The notes beneath the pieces were generated by a model. It worked only from the letters and a program-made list of their open reading frames with translations. It had not been told where the DNA came from and did not search any database. Shown here piece after piece: positions 31,649-42,300 of a stretch of DNA of 64,000 bases. The stretch covers positions 372,001 through 436,000 of the forward strand of contig NC_079878.1 in assembly GCF_029227915.1 (NCBI RefSeq). The letters run 5' to 3'. The position numbers were made by a program, and so were the translations under genes. Origin of the DNA: Hydractinia symbiolongicarpus (taxonomy: Eukaryota; Cnidaria; Hydrozoa; Anthoathecata; Hydractiniidae). The stretch's first letter is position 1; each line of letters opens with the position of its first letter.

Positions 31649-33024
31649 GCTTACAAGTTTTCGTGTATATAGATATGACTACGACTGAACATGTTTATGT
31701 CTAAATGAATAAATTTGGTTATTCTTACAGTCATCCTGCATTTCGGAAAACTTATATAACGGCGTATTAGATCTCTTTTGATTAAATTCATCTCATCAAT
31801 CATTTAGAATATTCATAAAAAATAAAAAAAAATGCTGACATTATTTTTACCTTTAAAATTATCACGGTAACTGAAAATAATCATTAGCATACTAATTTTT
31901 AAATTCCACATGGATATCAATTTTTTTCATGAAATGGTCACAAATTCAAATTAACTACAATAGCCTAAAAATGTTATCTAGTTGCCACATCAAGTATCAT
32001 TTTTAATACTAGGAGCAAAACATCCTGGAATGTTTGTATTAAATGGGTTATGGAAACTTATTTATTGCCAAATTCGCTTTCGAAAGTAGTAGCACATATT
32101 TACAAAGAAAATCATTTCCCCGCAACATATACCAACAAAAAGTGAAAGAAACATAGTCTTGTTTGGTTGCAAGGTAAATAAGCAGTACAGAGGAGCTTTT
32201 GTGCTTTCTCACTTATTCTCAACATGCTTTTAGCGATCTCAATTTCAGATGTTACACTTTTGTTTTCAAATACAGTAAAACCAACAACACAATGGATATC
32301 GACTTTAGCATGAGTTATTAAGTAAACCCATAGATCTAATGAAATTCAAAAAAAAATTATAATAAAGCAACAACAACCTCTTTAGGAAAGGACTTATATA
32401 AAAACCAATTTCTACCTAAATGCAAATAAAAAATATTCCTAAAACAATATTTGCAAGTACAAAAATTGTAAGGGAACAAAATTCAGAAAGAATTAGACAC
32501 CACATACCAGCATTTACTTTTAGTGTAGAAAAAAAAAGTTTAAACTTTTGTTGTTGTTTATTAGTTGGAAATCCAAAAATAACAATGATAATAACACCAT
32601 GCAGGAAACAGCCGAATGTTACAAGTGTATAATATATTAAAAACATTACATCAAGTGATCGCAACAAAGTTCATATAAAAAATAAGTATAAAACTAAAAC
32701 AACTCAGTGTTGACACTGAAAATAAAAATGAAACATAAAACATGAAAAAATCTAAGGTATATAATATTGGAAACAAAACAGCTAATCATATTTTTACTAA
32801 TAGAAACTAGTTAAAAGACTGATCTTTATCACACTTCCTGGTGTCTGAACATTAGTTATGTTTTTTTTTAATCAATTTTTAAAATCAAATTTACTTTGCT
32901 GAAACCTTGCACACGAAAATCAAATTAGAATTAATCCAGATAAAATACTTAATGAAGATTTAATATAAACTCTTTACATGGCTTATTTTTTAAATTTGTG
33001 TTACCAACATAACTGCTATAATTC
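31649..33024. other. Between the transporter 5' end and the HACD 3' end
   Basis: No convincing gene. It contains the presumed transporter promoter and the HACD 3' UTR. A hydrophobic 83-codon frame at 32416-32667 on the minus strand looks like chance translation of T-rich sequence. Confidence 0.55.
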
Positions 33025-33726
33025 TTACAAGTTCTTATCCTTTGTGCCAAGGACTTTCTTTCTTTGACGTAACATATGTGAATAAAGAAAATAGAAACCA
33101 GGTGGGTACAGCAACAATACAAAGTAACATGACGTGACAAAATCAAAACTAAAATTGAACTTGTTCGGCAATGTAACTGAAAACTGACCAGATTTTTTTG
33201 CAACTGACATTGCTGAAAGGATGCAAACAATTTCTCCTGCGACACCCATTGGATATAAAGCGATAAACAGTGAATACCGACACCATTTCAGAGTGTAACC
33301 GAGGTTGTCTAACAAGGTATTGGTGTAAAAGGTGTAGCGAACTATTTCTGTTATCGTCCATGCAAATAATAACAAAGGGAAGCCTATGGTGTCATGGGTT
33401 AAATGATTCTTCATTACGATACTCTCAAGAATAACCCACAGCACACCCAAACGTGATAGTACTTGGGGAAAAGTTGTAAAGACAGAAGACTTTACCAGCC
33501 CAACTAAAGCATGAATTATTTCCATAACTGCAGCCGTCTGGGCTACTTTCAGCCAATATTCAACTTCATTATATAATCCACCCACATCCTTTCTTTCTGA
33601 TAAGAATATGGCTGACTTTAAAAGGACTAAACTCCAGGCAATAACCAGAGCACTGTTATATGCAACTAAGTATAATTTCTTAAATGGGGATTCTTTCCTG
33701 ATTGGCTCACTCTTTGTATCTGCCAT
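33025..33726 (-). CDS. HACD: Very-long-chain (3R)-3-hydroxyacyl-CoA dehydratase (HACD family)
   Basis: Complete 233-residue protein of the PTPLA/Phs1 family, an ER membrane enzyme that removes water from 3-hydroxyacyl-CoA in the third step of very-long-chain fatty-acid elongation. Landmarks in order: AVMEIIHALVGLVKSSVFTT, FAWTITEIVRYTFY, KWCRYSLFIALYPMGVAGE, and a late LYPPGFYFLYSHMLRQR. The Tyr and Glu of YPMGVAGE are seven residues apart, as in the catalytic pair of the family. The basic C-terminus (KKVLGTKDKNL) is consistent with ER retention. The coding sequence has no intron. A TTATAG acceptor-like sequence immediately precedes the ATG, so a 5' UTR intron is possible. I cannot tell HACD1 from HACD2. 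Confidence 0.93.
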   Translation of the reverse strand: MADTKSEPIRKESPFKKLYLVAYNSALVIAWSLVLLKSAIFLSERKDVGGLYNEVEYWLKVAQTAAVMEIIHALVGLVKSSVFTTFPQVLSRLGVLWVILESIVMKNHLTHDTIGFPLLLFAWTITEIVRYTFYTNTLLDNLGYTLKWCRYSLFIALYPMGVAGEIVCILSAMSVAKKSGQFSVTLPNKFNFSFDFVTSCYFVLLLYPPGFYFLYSHMLRQRKKVLGTKDKNL

Positions 33727-36700
33727 CCTATAAGGTAATAAAAATACATCTATAAATTCTCAATGCAGGATTAAAATCTGTTCCTTTCCACAGGCCATAT
33801 ACCTTAACCTACTGACACATCCATCCCTGATGAAAATTACAAAGAGGGTGTTATTATGTTTGATTTTCTACACAAAAAAATAACTCTTTCTAATCTTAGT
33901 GTGATTTTGCAGATAACAGATGGAAGGGATTCAGTTCCAAATAAGGCCTAATAAATAGTAAATTGTACATAAAACACAGTTATTTTGTTACTTCATACAG
34001 TTATTTTGTACAATTCATTGCAAGTTGACACAATAGTGACGCATTTTAAAACCTAAGATTCATTATGCGGCAGGTGGATCCATTCCACACACCTAAAATT
34101 TTGACAAAACTTTTTAAATTATTTATCCTAACATGACTTTTTTCTATCTGGAAAGTTATTTCTTCATATTTCATCCCCTTTACTTGTGTGATAATGATTT
34201 ATGTTAGCAAGAACAGTCAGGTTATGGCTTTAAATATGTAACACGTTTGGAGAATTTTGGCTACCACGTCAAAACCTGCCTATTGACGAAGGATGCATGC
34301 CTTTTAAAGGGCGAGTACATTTAATGCTACCCAAACAAGATATACAAGTGCAATATTAAAACATATAAGTTAGTTGATTCTAGCAATAACTATATTGTTT
34401 CACATTTGATATTTTTGTGGGCGTTACACCTGCTGACCGTCTATGGGAGATGCATGATTTAATGTTTATGTGTAACTAAAACTACTATTTTTTCATGGTA
34501 AAACAGTTAGTTTACGAAATACATTTCAATATTGTTTTATAGTATCAGATCAAATGATTGAACAATATATATTTCGGCTACCCAACGCAAGAAAGTTAAC
34601 TTGCTTTCTATTATCACTGGAAAGTTTTCATTTTTTTCTTGAATCACTTTGTATTTCTTAATAAATGGAAGGCTGGTGTCAAAATTGTTTGGTGTCTAGG
34701 CACAGGATTTTTAATTTTTAAATTAGTCTGTCTACAGAAAATAAACTTTTGCACGCATGATATTGGTTTTACACATACAATTAAGACCTTTAAACAGCAA
34801 ACCCAATTTTGTTACAGGCATGTATGGACGCATGTGTGTCATCACACACACTAAAATACCAAGACTGTCTGCCTGCCTGAATTGTTATAATTTAAACTTT
34901 CTCCACCAGATCAAGACAATAAGCATTTCAGGTTCTATGCAACGAAAGCTATACATATAATTGAACAAATTATATTTTGATTTTTGCATGGAGCAGTAAT
35001 TTATTATATGCTGATGTCATCAAAAACATCTTGAAATAAGTTTCTTAAAATTAAATTGCCACAGATAAAACATCAAATTAAATATTTACCTCCCACTTGA
35101 AAACAAATTGATTTCATATGAAAGAGTTAGGAAAGTTGTCTAGGAATCTTTTTATTATTTTGAAATTTTTTCATTGGCTCTCAAGATATTTGACTTAAAA
35201 TTTCACTAATTATGCATAAAATTATCTCCTGGACCAAAATGAGGTGTTGTATTTAACAGTTTTACCAAGATATGATAATGCATTATGCTTTCAGACATTT
35301 AGATTGATATCAATATTAATATTTAATCATTACAATTATCATTGATAACATCAATGACCTTTCAGCAACAGGGAGATGTTATGATTTTACATAATTAGTG
35401 GAACTTTTAAGTCTAAAATTTTGAGAACCAATAAAGATTTTTAAAAATATAAAAAGATTCCTATAGCTCTTTCATAACTTGTTTTAAAGTAGGAAGTAAG
35501 CATTAAAAACCTACTTAATTACAGATGTCAAATTGACGTTTCTCGTAATTATGGAAGTTTGTAGTTAGTATGGACGCTTACCCTGAACTTTATTTTAATT
35601 GTAAGCAAAAAAATGACAAAAAAATTGGCAAAAAAATTTTGGTGCCCAAAACACTGGGTCAGTGTTTTGGGCACTTTTTTAAATTAGCAAAAACCATTAA
35701 CTCAACAGTAATCTGCAGCCTGCAGGGTGCGAAAGTGCAACCTCTGCATATGCCCAGGCATGCTAAACAACATGTAGAATTCCATGGTTGTATGTTCAAT
35801 ATGCCATAAATACGATTCATCCATGTTAGGTGCCAGAATATGGAAAAAAGGACGTGTTGAGAATTAGCACAGCTTAATCCTTAATATAAATCAAGAAAAT
35901 TTAATTACTTTTATTAAGATTAGCCTAATAACTTGAAACTCACAACAGAAATTTATTTCAAAAATACATCAATAACGTTCATATTAAAAAAAAAAAAAAA
36001 TAAGTTTCAATAACACCTTCACATTGTATCACAAATAATATTTATGATAAGAATTTCAAAATCCTTTAAGGCACGTAATCACCCTTATCAAAAAAATTAA
36101 CATATACATTTTATCTATTTATTTCAAAGTTCAGACGGAGTTATTACTTTCCTGAAAAATTGAGCATGTAAAACATACTAGAAATGGAAATAATGGTACT
36201 TTAATATCTTGAATTTATTGTTTTTGTTTTCCAGCCGCCATATTAAACGATCTTGTTGATCTCTTATTCCTGTCTAATAAGCGGGCCGTTGCAAAATGTT
36301 CGTGTGAAACCGTAGGTAAACAAACTTAACTTTAAATGAGCTCTGAGATGGAGTTCAATAAAATCACAGCATTGCCTCGTGGTTATTAATTATGATAATT
36401 ATGCTTATCATGCTCTTTATTTTTTTATTAGCATGACCAGGATTACTGCATATTATAAGCTAAATAACCCAACAGGGGAGAATGCTCATTGTGATAGTTT
36501 AAGATAGTTGAAGCACTATGGAGATAATCAAATTTAGAGCATGAAAGGGGAAATTCTTAAAATTTACGTATTTTAATTGTCTAGATTTGATAATGTCTCC
36601 ATAAGGAAATGACCAACTGTTTGAAGAGAGAAAAATAATCAAAAAGTAAGACAGCTAGCGAGGCGAAGCTGCCTTCAGAAACAACAACAAGAAATGTTTT

Positions 36701-36730
36701 CAATAGATGACTTTCTTTGTTTACTTTACG
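33727..36730. other. Intergenic, upstream of HACD, no gene seen
   Basis: AT-rich. It includes a perfect 14-bp stem hairpin at 35642-35674, and an 81-base segment at 36235-36315 bounded by good acceptor and donor sequences but with stops in frame. No coding signal was found. Confidence 0.5.
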
Positions 36731-37198
36731 AGAAAAAATAAGAAAAATCGAACAGGCAAAATAATGCAGACCTTAGGTAAAGAAAGTCAAATTATGGTTA
36801 AAAACTGTGGCCACTAGCATCTTTTCAGTGATATATATATGATCTAAATCTCAACTACATGCAAGCTATATATTCTAATTTTAAGATCAAAAGATACGTC
36901 TAACCGAAAATCAAGTTTGAAATGCACTGGTCCACCTGCGTCATGATGAAAGTTGTCTATAGATGACTTTCATCGTGACGCATGTTGTTTATAATCCCCA
37001 GACCTCTTACGGCAATCGACAGGCAAAATAATGCAGGTGGTAAGTCGTGGACCAGTCCCATTCCAAACTTCATTTTCAGTTAGAGGCGTCTTTTGTACTT
37101 AAAATTAGAATAAAGCTTGCATCACAGCAAAAAAGTTTTTAACCATAACTTGACTAAGGTCTGCATTTTTTTGCCTATTGTTTTTCTGATTTTTTCTG
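36731..37198. repeat. Long imperfect palindrome (foldback element)
   Basis: Two arms of about 230 bases meet near 36961. Matching pairs seen by eye include 36751-36780 with 37150-37185, 36860-36890 with 37095-37120, 36888-36935 with 37045-37095, and the centre TGAAAGT/ACTTTCA. There is no coding capacity. The structure fits a foldback MITE or a long-hairpin RNA locus. Confidence 0.7.
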
Positions 37199-37431
37199 CA
37201 CATGAGCAAGAATCTCATAAAAACGTAAACATTCAATTTCATGATGAAAATCGGTTTAATTCGTATCAAAAATGGATTGATGTTGGAGACTATTCCTAAC
37301 CAACCCCCAATATATATTTTTTACAAAAAGTGGTGAAATTGTGCCGTTGTAGCTAGCTAGCTAATGCCCAAGCTTTGAACACTTTAGTAAAGTAAAAAAG
37401 TGAAAAAGAAAGTTAGAAAGTGAGGCTTGAA

Positions 37432-37543
37432 GTTGGAGAAGTGGACAATAACTGGTTTCGCACTGAATAAGAAGGGCTAAAAAGTTGTTGAGCTAACAAA
37501 CTAAACAAGTTGAAAAAGTGGACAATAACTGGTTTCGCACTGA
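37432..37543 (+). repeat. Tandem 77-base duplication, interrupted by a transposon
   Basis: The segment at 37432-37508 is repeated from 37509. The second copy is cut at 37543 and resumes at 38979, after the inserted element. Confidence 0.8.
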
Positions 37544-38973
37544 CAGTTAGGGACAACTGCAAATTAGACTATTTCTCCTAAATAAGCTAGTAGCTAAATT
37601 AGGAGATTTTTAATAGCTTAACTTGGAAAGAATAGTCTATTTAGGAGATGGAAAATTTTAATCAACGATATCTTCGCAATCTTTGTTGCTCGCGCTACTT
37701 TTTTTCCTGTACTACTTGCTGACCTAGTCAGCTTTGCTTAGGTCAAATTTCATAGAATTTGCATGGCGGATATAAAAGTTATACATGTGAACGTGCCCAC
37801 CAACCAAACTCGTTTTCAATCGACTAGAACAAGGTCTGGGGCGAGATTGTCCAAGTAGCTTATTTTGTCTATGATAGCATAATCACAGTACAGTCTGAAT
37901 GTAATCTACAGCGTACACGCTAATATCACACCTTTTCGTGGAGGACGGCAGTCGTTTGTCTTTTGTTATAATTAAATCCCCTGAGCGTTTTGCGAGTTTA
38001 TATTTGCGTGTTAAAAAACAATGCGCTCGCGAAGAAATATTGGAGCAATTTTATTTTTTCTAATAGCAAAATGCATTGTTTAAATGTATTGATAAGCTAT
38101 TCCCTTAAGTATTAGCGTGAAGTAATTAAATAATAAAAATCTTTCGCGAAGTTTTATAATACATTGCGCGAGAATGTATTGTTGATTTAATTACTTAAAA
38201 AAATTCCAGTGCGTTTAATCTAAGAAACATACGACATGCATTGTTCACAACTTTTAAATGCTGCTTTTTGTTTTTTAACTTTAAAATGCGATCTAATAAA
38301 ACATATCTATCGCCGCTTTTCGATTTTAAAGTTTTAAAAAGCGATCTAAAAAAACATTTCTATCGCTGCTATTAGTTTTTAAACTTTTAAAATGCAATTT
38401 AAAAAAACGCTTAATTACTGCAATTAAAATTTTCAAAAGAGTTCGCGCAAAATAGATTGCTAAAATTGATCTTGCAACCTATTGTGATTAAACAATTGAT
38501 CGCATGGGGTCATTGTTTATCAGCGAGGCAATTATTTCCTCAAAAACACAAAAGGTATTGTTCTGTGTAACTATTCATGCGAGTTTCGCATCCACGGTAG
38601 ATTACATTCAGATTGTGCTGTAGGATATCATAGCCTAACCATGTGCCATCTTTTTTTAAATCAAAATAATAGTATATTTCGGCAGTTTTTTAAAACACGC
38701 CAGAAAAAATGCTGTGCGCATGCGGATTAGCAGCAAAACAAATTAAAAGCAATATCTTCAAAATGCACCATAACATTTAGGAAAATAATACTTCTACATC
38801 CGAGGGAGGTTTGTTAGATCATATTTAAACTTAAAGATCGGTGCGACCACGGACCAGAAGGCTGTAATAAGCAAATTTAATGTTGATAGAGTAGTTAGGA
38901 GATAAATTTTGCCTAATTTGTCTATCATAGCCTATTTATGCGGAATAGTCTAATTTGCAGTTGTCCCAAACTG
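37544..38973. mobile_element. 1.43 kb non-autonomous TIR transposon with 5-bp target duplication
   Basis: Near-perfect 30-bp terminal inverted repeats (5' end CAGTTAGGGACAACTGCAAA, 3' end its complement with one or two changes), flanked on both sides by ACTGA at 37539-37543 and 38974-38978. The unoccupied target is preserved in the tandem copy near 37460. A second inverted pair inside (about 37870-37915 with 38595-38635) gives it long foldback arms. Internal degenerate 55-60 base tandem units lie at 38270-38420. No transposase frame is present. Confidence 0.8.
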
Positions 38974-38978
38974 ACTGA

Positions 38979-39303
38979 ATAAGAAGGGCTAAAAAGTTGT
39001 TGAGGTATGAACAAGCTAACCAACTAAACACAAACTTAAATATGACTAGTCGCGACAACAAAAATAAAGAGGAAAGAAATTAAAGAATATCGACCTGACA
39101 CGTCCTACAGTGTACTACTGGACCACAAGACAATCTAAAAAGCCCAACTTCGTACAGTGAATGACATCGTAGTGAACTGAGCGTCTTCGGCAGCCGTCAA
39201 CATTTAGGGAATTAACCAGGGCTTGATTATCTCCGGTTTTTACCTGTAGTTTATTATAAATACGAGTAGTAATTGAGACATATTTCTTCGACCCAAAACC
39301 AAA
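38979..39303. other. DR1 upstream region
   Basis: About 320 bases before the DR1 start. It contains the resumed tandem repeat copy and then the presumed promoter and 5' UTR. The AAAATGGCGG at the start codon also fits a YY1-type initiator. Confidence 0.5.
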
Positions 39304-42300
39304 ATGGCGGACAATGCTGCCCCGTCACAAGAAGATGACTTGAGCTTGCCACGAGGTAAATTATATTTTGTCTGTACATATGTTTTAATTTTAACAATTC
39401 GAATGACAGTTAATCTAAATTTTAAGTTTTAAAATTAAGAACGCTGAAAAAATCGTTTTAAACAAAATCCGGTTGAGGAATCCACTCAAAAGCATTTAAA
39501 ATGTTTTGTAGCTATGCTTCTTATCACAAAATGATTTGTTGTCAATTTCATTTAAAAGACACAAACAATCAATTAAAACTTTTGAACGAAATGGAAACAA
39601 ATCAATATAGAAAGTGTTGCGGAGAGGTTGCCAAGGCAAAGGCATTAAGCACGGCAAGGAAAGGGCACGACAAGGAAAGGGCACGGCAAAGGCAGGCAAG
39701 GAAACAGGAAGAGGAATCAGGAAGGCAGGGGTAGGCAAGGCATGGGAGGCAAGGACGTAGTAGGCAGACACCAGAAAAGGCATAGGAAGGGTAAGCAAAG
39801 GCACGGTCAGTGCTGGCAAGGCAATGGAACGGCAAGGCAGGGGTGCCTGACTTTAATAGAAAATCTCCCCCTACAAATTTAAGATTGCGTATATTCAGTA
39901 TATCTGAGATAAGTATCATATTAGTCCAGGAGTATAGAAAATATTGAGGTGCAAATATTTCAAATTCAATATCTCAAAAAAAAGTCTCAAATTTATCAAG
40001 GTCAATATACAGTGAATCATGTTAATTATGTGCCAATACAAGTATTTAAACAATCGGTCATAATGCCATATCATTTTTTGATAAATCTGATATTTACTTG
40101 TTTCCAATGACAACAACATTAAAAAGTCAAGATATAGAAATAATAAGAGGGTGCTGATAAGCTGCAAACGCCTGCATATATAAGGGCGAGTTCAGGCGAC
40201 TTTTCAAATTAAATAGGCGGTTGTCGCCCGGAAACCGTCCGCATTTTCCCGAACTCGCCCGGAACATTCCCGAAATGCAATTCCGTGTAAACATACCATG
40301 CGGACGATAGTTAGAAGAAAGCGCTTAAAGATAAAGGAGTTAATAAAGTTTATATATAAGTTATTTATCAAGTAAATCTTATTTTAAACTATCAAAAACA
40401 GTTCTTTTAAGAACTTCGCTACCACATTATAAGTTTATTTTAATTTTTATAGTTTTTGGAATCATTAGTGTCTGTTTTTCTTTTCTTCTTCGGGCATTGT
40501 TCGGGTCTATTCGGGGGTTTTCGGGCAAATACTTGATTTTTTTTCAAAACGCCGAACTCGCCCGAAAACGTCCGCACTTTTTACGGCCTATGCGGCTTAT
40601 CGGCACCCTCGTGAAATAATCAGAGAAGTCCACGAGAAAGGCAAAAACATTTATTAAAAAACGCCTTTTTTGGTTTCTTGTGCCCACCAGGTTTATCAAC
40701 ACAAAACTTTTTACCATAAAGTGATAGATCTATTCCAAAAAGCATGTTTGGGCTCTATAAATGAAAGTGATAAATGTATGCAACTCCCCCCTCCAAGACT
40801 CAAAGATTACCTATTATAAATACTCAATATAGCTAATATCATATACTTATGACAACCTGGTTGTTGTAGGTGCAAGATAATTATGTTATTCCTAGCCCTG
40901 TCCAGGATTTGAACCTGCATCTCTCATTTGCATGAGTGTCATAGCCATTAGACCAGCAGGGCATAATTATATATATATACAAAACTGTACAGGTGAATAT
41001 TATATACACTTAGTAATGTACACCACACATCCTAGTTAATTAACCTTTTGAGAAATGCTGGTTAAGTCATAAGTATAACTGTGTTACCTAGCGCAAAACC
41101 CTCGGTGGAACAGTTAATACAAATTGTAAACTGTACCACACATTCAGGTGGAGCACCTTAGTACAGGTGTGCAGTATATCCTAAATCGAGTGAAACACAC
41201 AACATTTATGGTTTTTCTGGTGTAATTATATTTTTCAGATTCAGAAAATATATTTCCTTCAACTTTAGCTGGAATAAAAACACAATTTAAATATTGTGCC
41301 TTGTCATAGCGAAAACACTCAGCAAACCTTTTTTTATTTTTGACAAAATGTTTCCGGTGAAACTTAAAATATATATGTACTTTAATCTGTGGTGCGCCAT
41401 TAGTATAGGTAAACAAACCCTTTTAAAAAAACTTTAGCACAACTTCTGTTAAATAGAAACACAGTAATAGCTTGTCGTTAACACTAGGCTGAGTGATTAG
41501 TACAGATATACTGTTGCGCACATATACGTTTCGACATAATACCCCTTTCCGAAAAACTATCCTAACTTCGGTTCAACTAAACAGACAGTAAACACCCTGT
41601 TGTTATACCACACAGCTAAAACAATCATTCAGCAATTTTATTTTGCGGAAAAGTTTTTGTAACATTTAAAAATAAAAACACAGTTTAAAACCTGTTTTTA
41701 CACTCCTAAAGCAAAAAGAATCCTGCAATATTTTATGGAAAAGGTTCTTGTGCACGATCAAAAATTAATCGTGAAATCGAAGATGCGGTATGTGTCCGAG
41801 AAAAGGTCATGTGATATTAGTCAACATGAGCAATGTATCACGTGGCTAAAAGGTGTACGCAGATTTAATTTCAACTGGAAACGGCACCATTTAGGCTTGG
41901 CACCATTCTTAAAAAACAACAAACACTCCTTCGCTATGCTCCTTAATAAACACGTTGTCTCGGTTACTAAAAACTGTACTTAAAGAATAACCACATTAAG
42001 TTTTGAGTAACTAAGATTTTCATGTCGAAATTTGAAAATTTGATGTATAGGGACGAAATCTTATATAGAAATGCTTTATACTCTCCACCGTCCTTCCTTT
42101 TCCCGTTATATTTGGCTTATTTAATGAGGAAATGGGCTCCGCTTTGCTCCGCAATAATAACAACAGTAATTGCCTGTGACTTTGCCTGTACAATAACTTA
42201 TAACAAAGCACTCATCACAGTAAATTTAATTTAGCATGCAATAAAATTCCCATCTAATAAAATTACTTTATTTTTAACACAAGATTTGTTCTAGCCAATT

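Noticed and set aside
32416-32667. Hydrophobic 83-codon minus-strand frame downstream of HACD
   Set aside because: T-rich sequence translates to F, L and I by chance; there is no similarity and no link to the HACD frame.
39496-39919. Overlapping frames on both strands in a GGCAAGG-rich stretch
   Set aside because: Open because of purine-rich minisatellite composition, not coding constraint.
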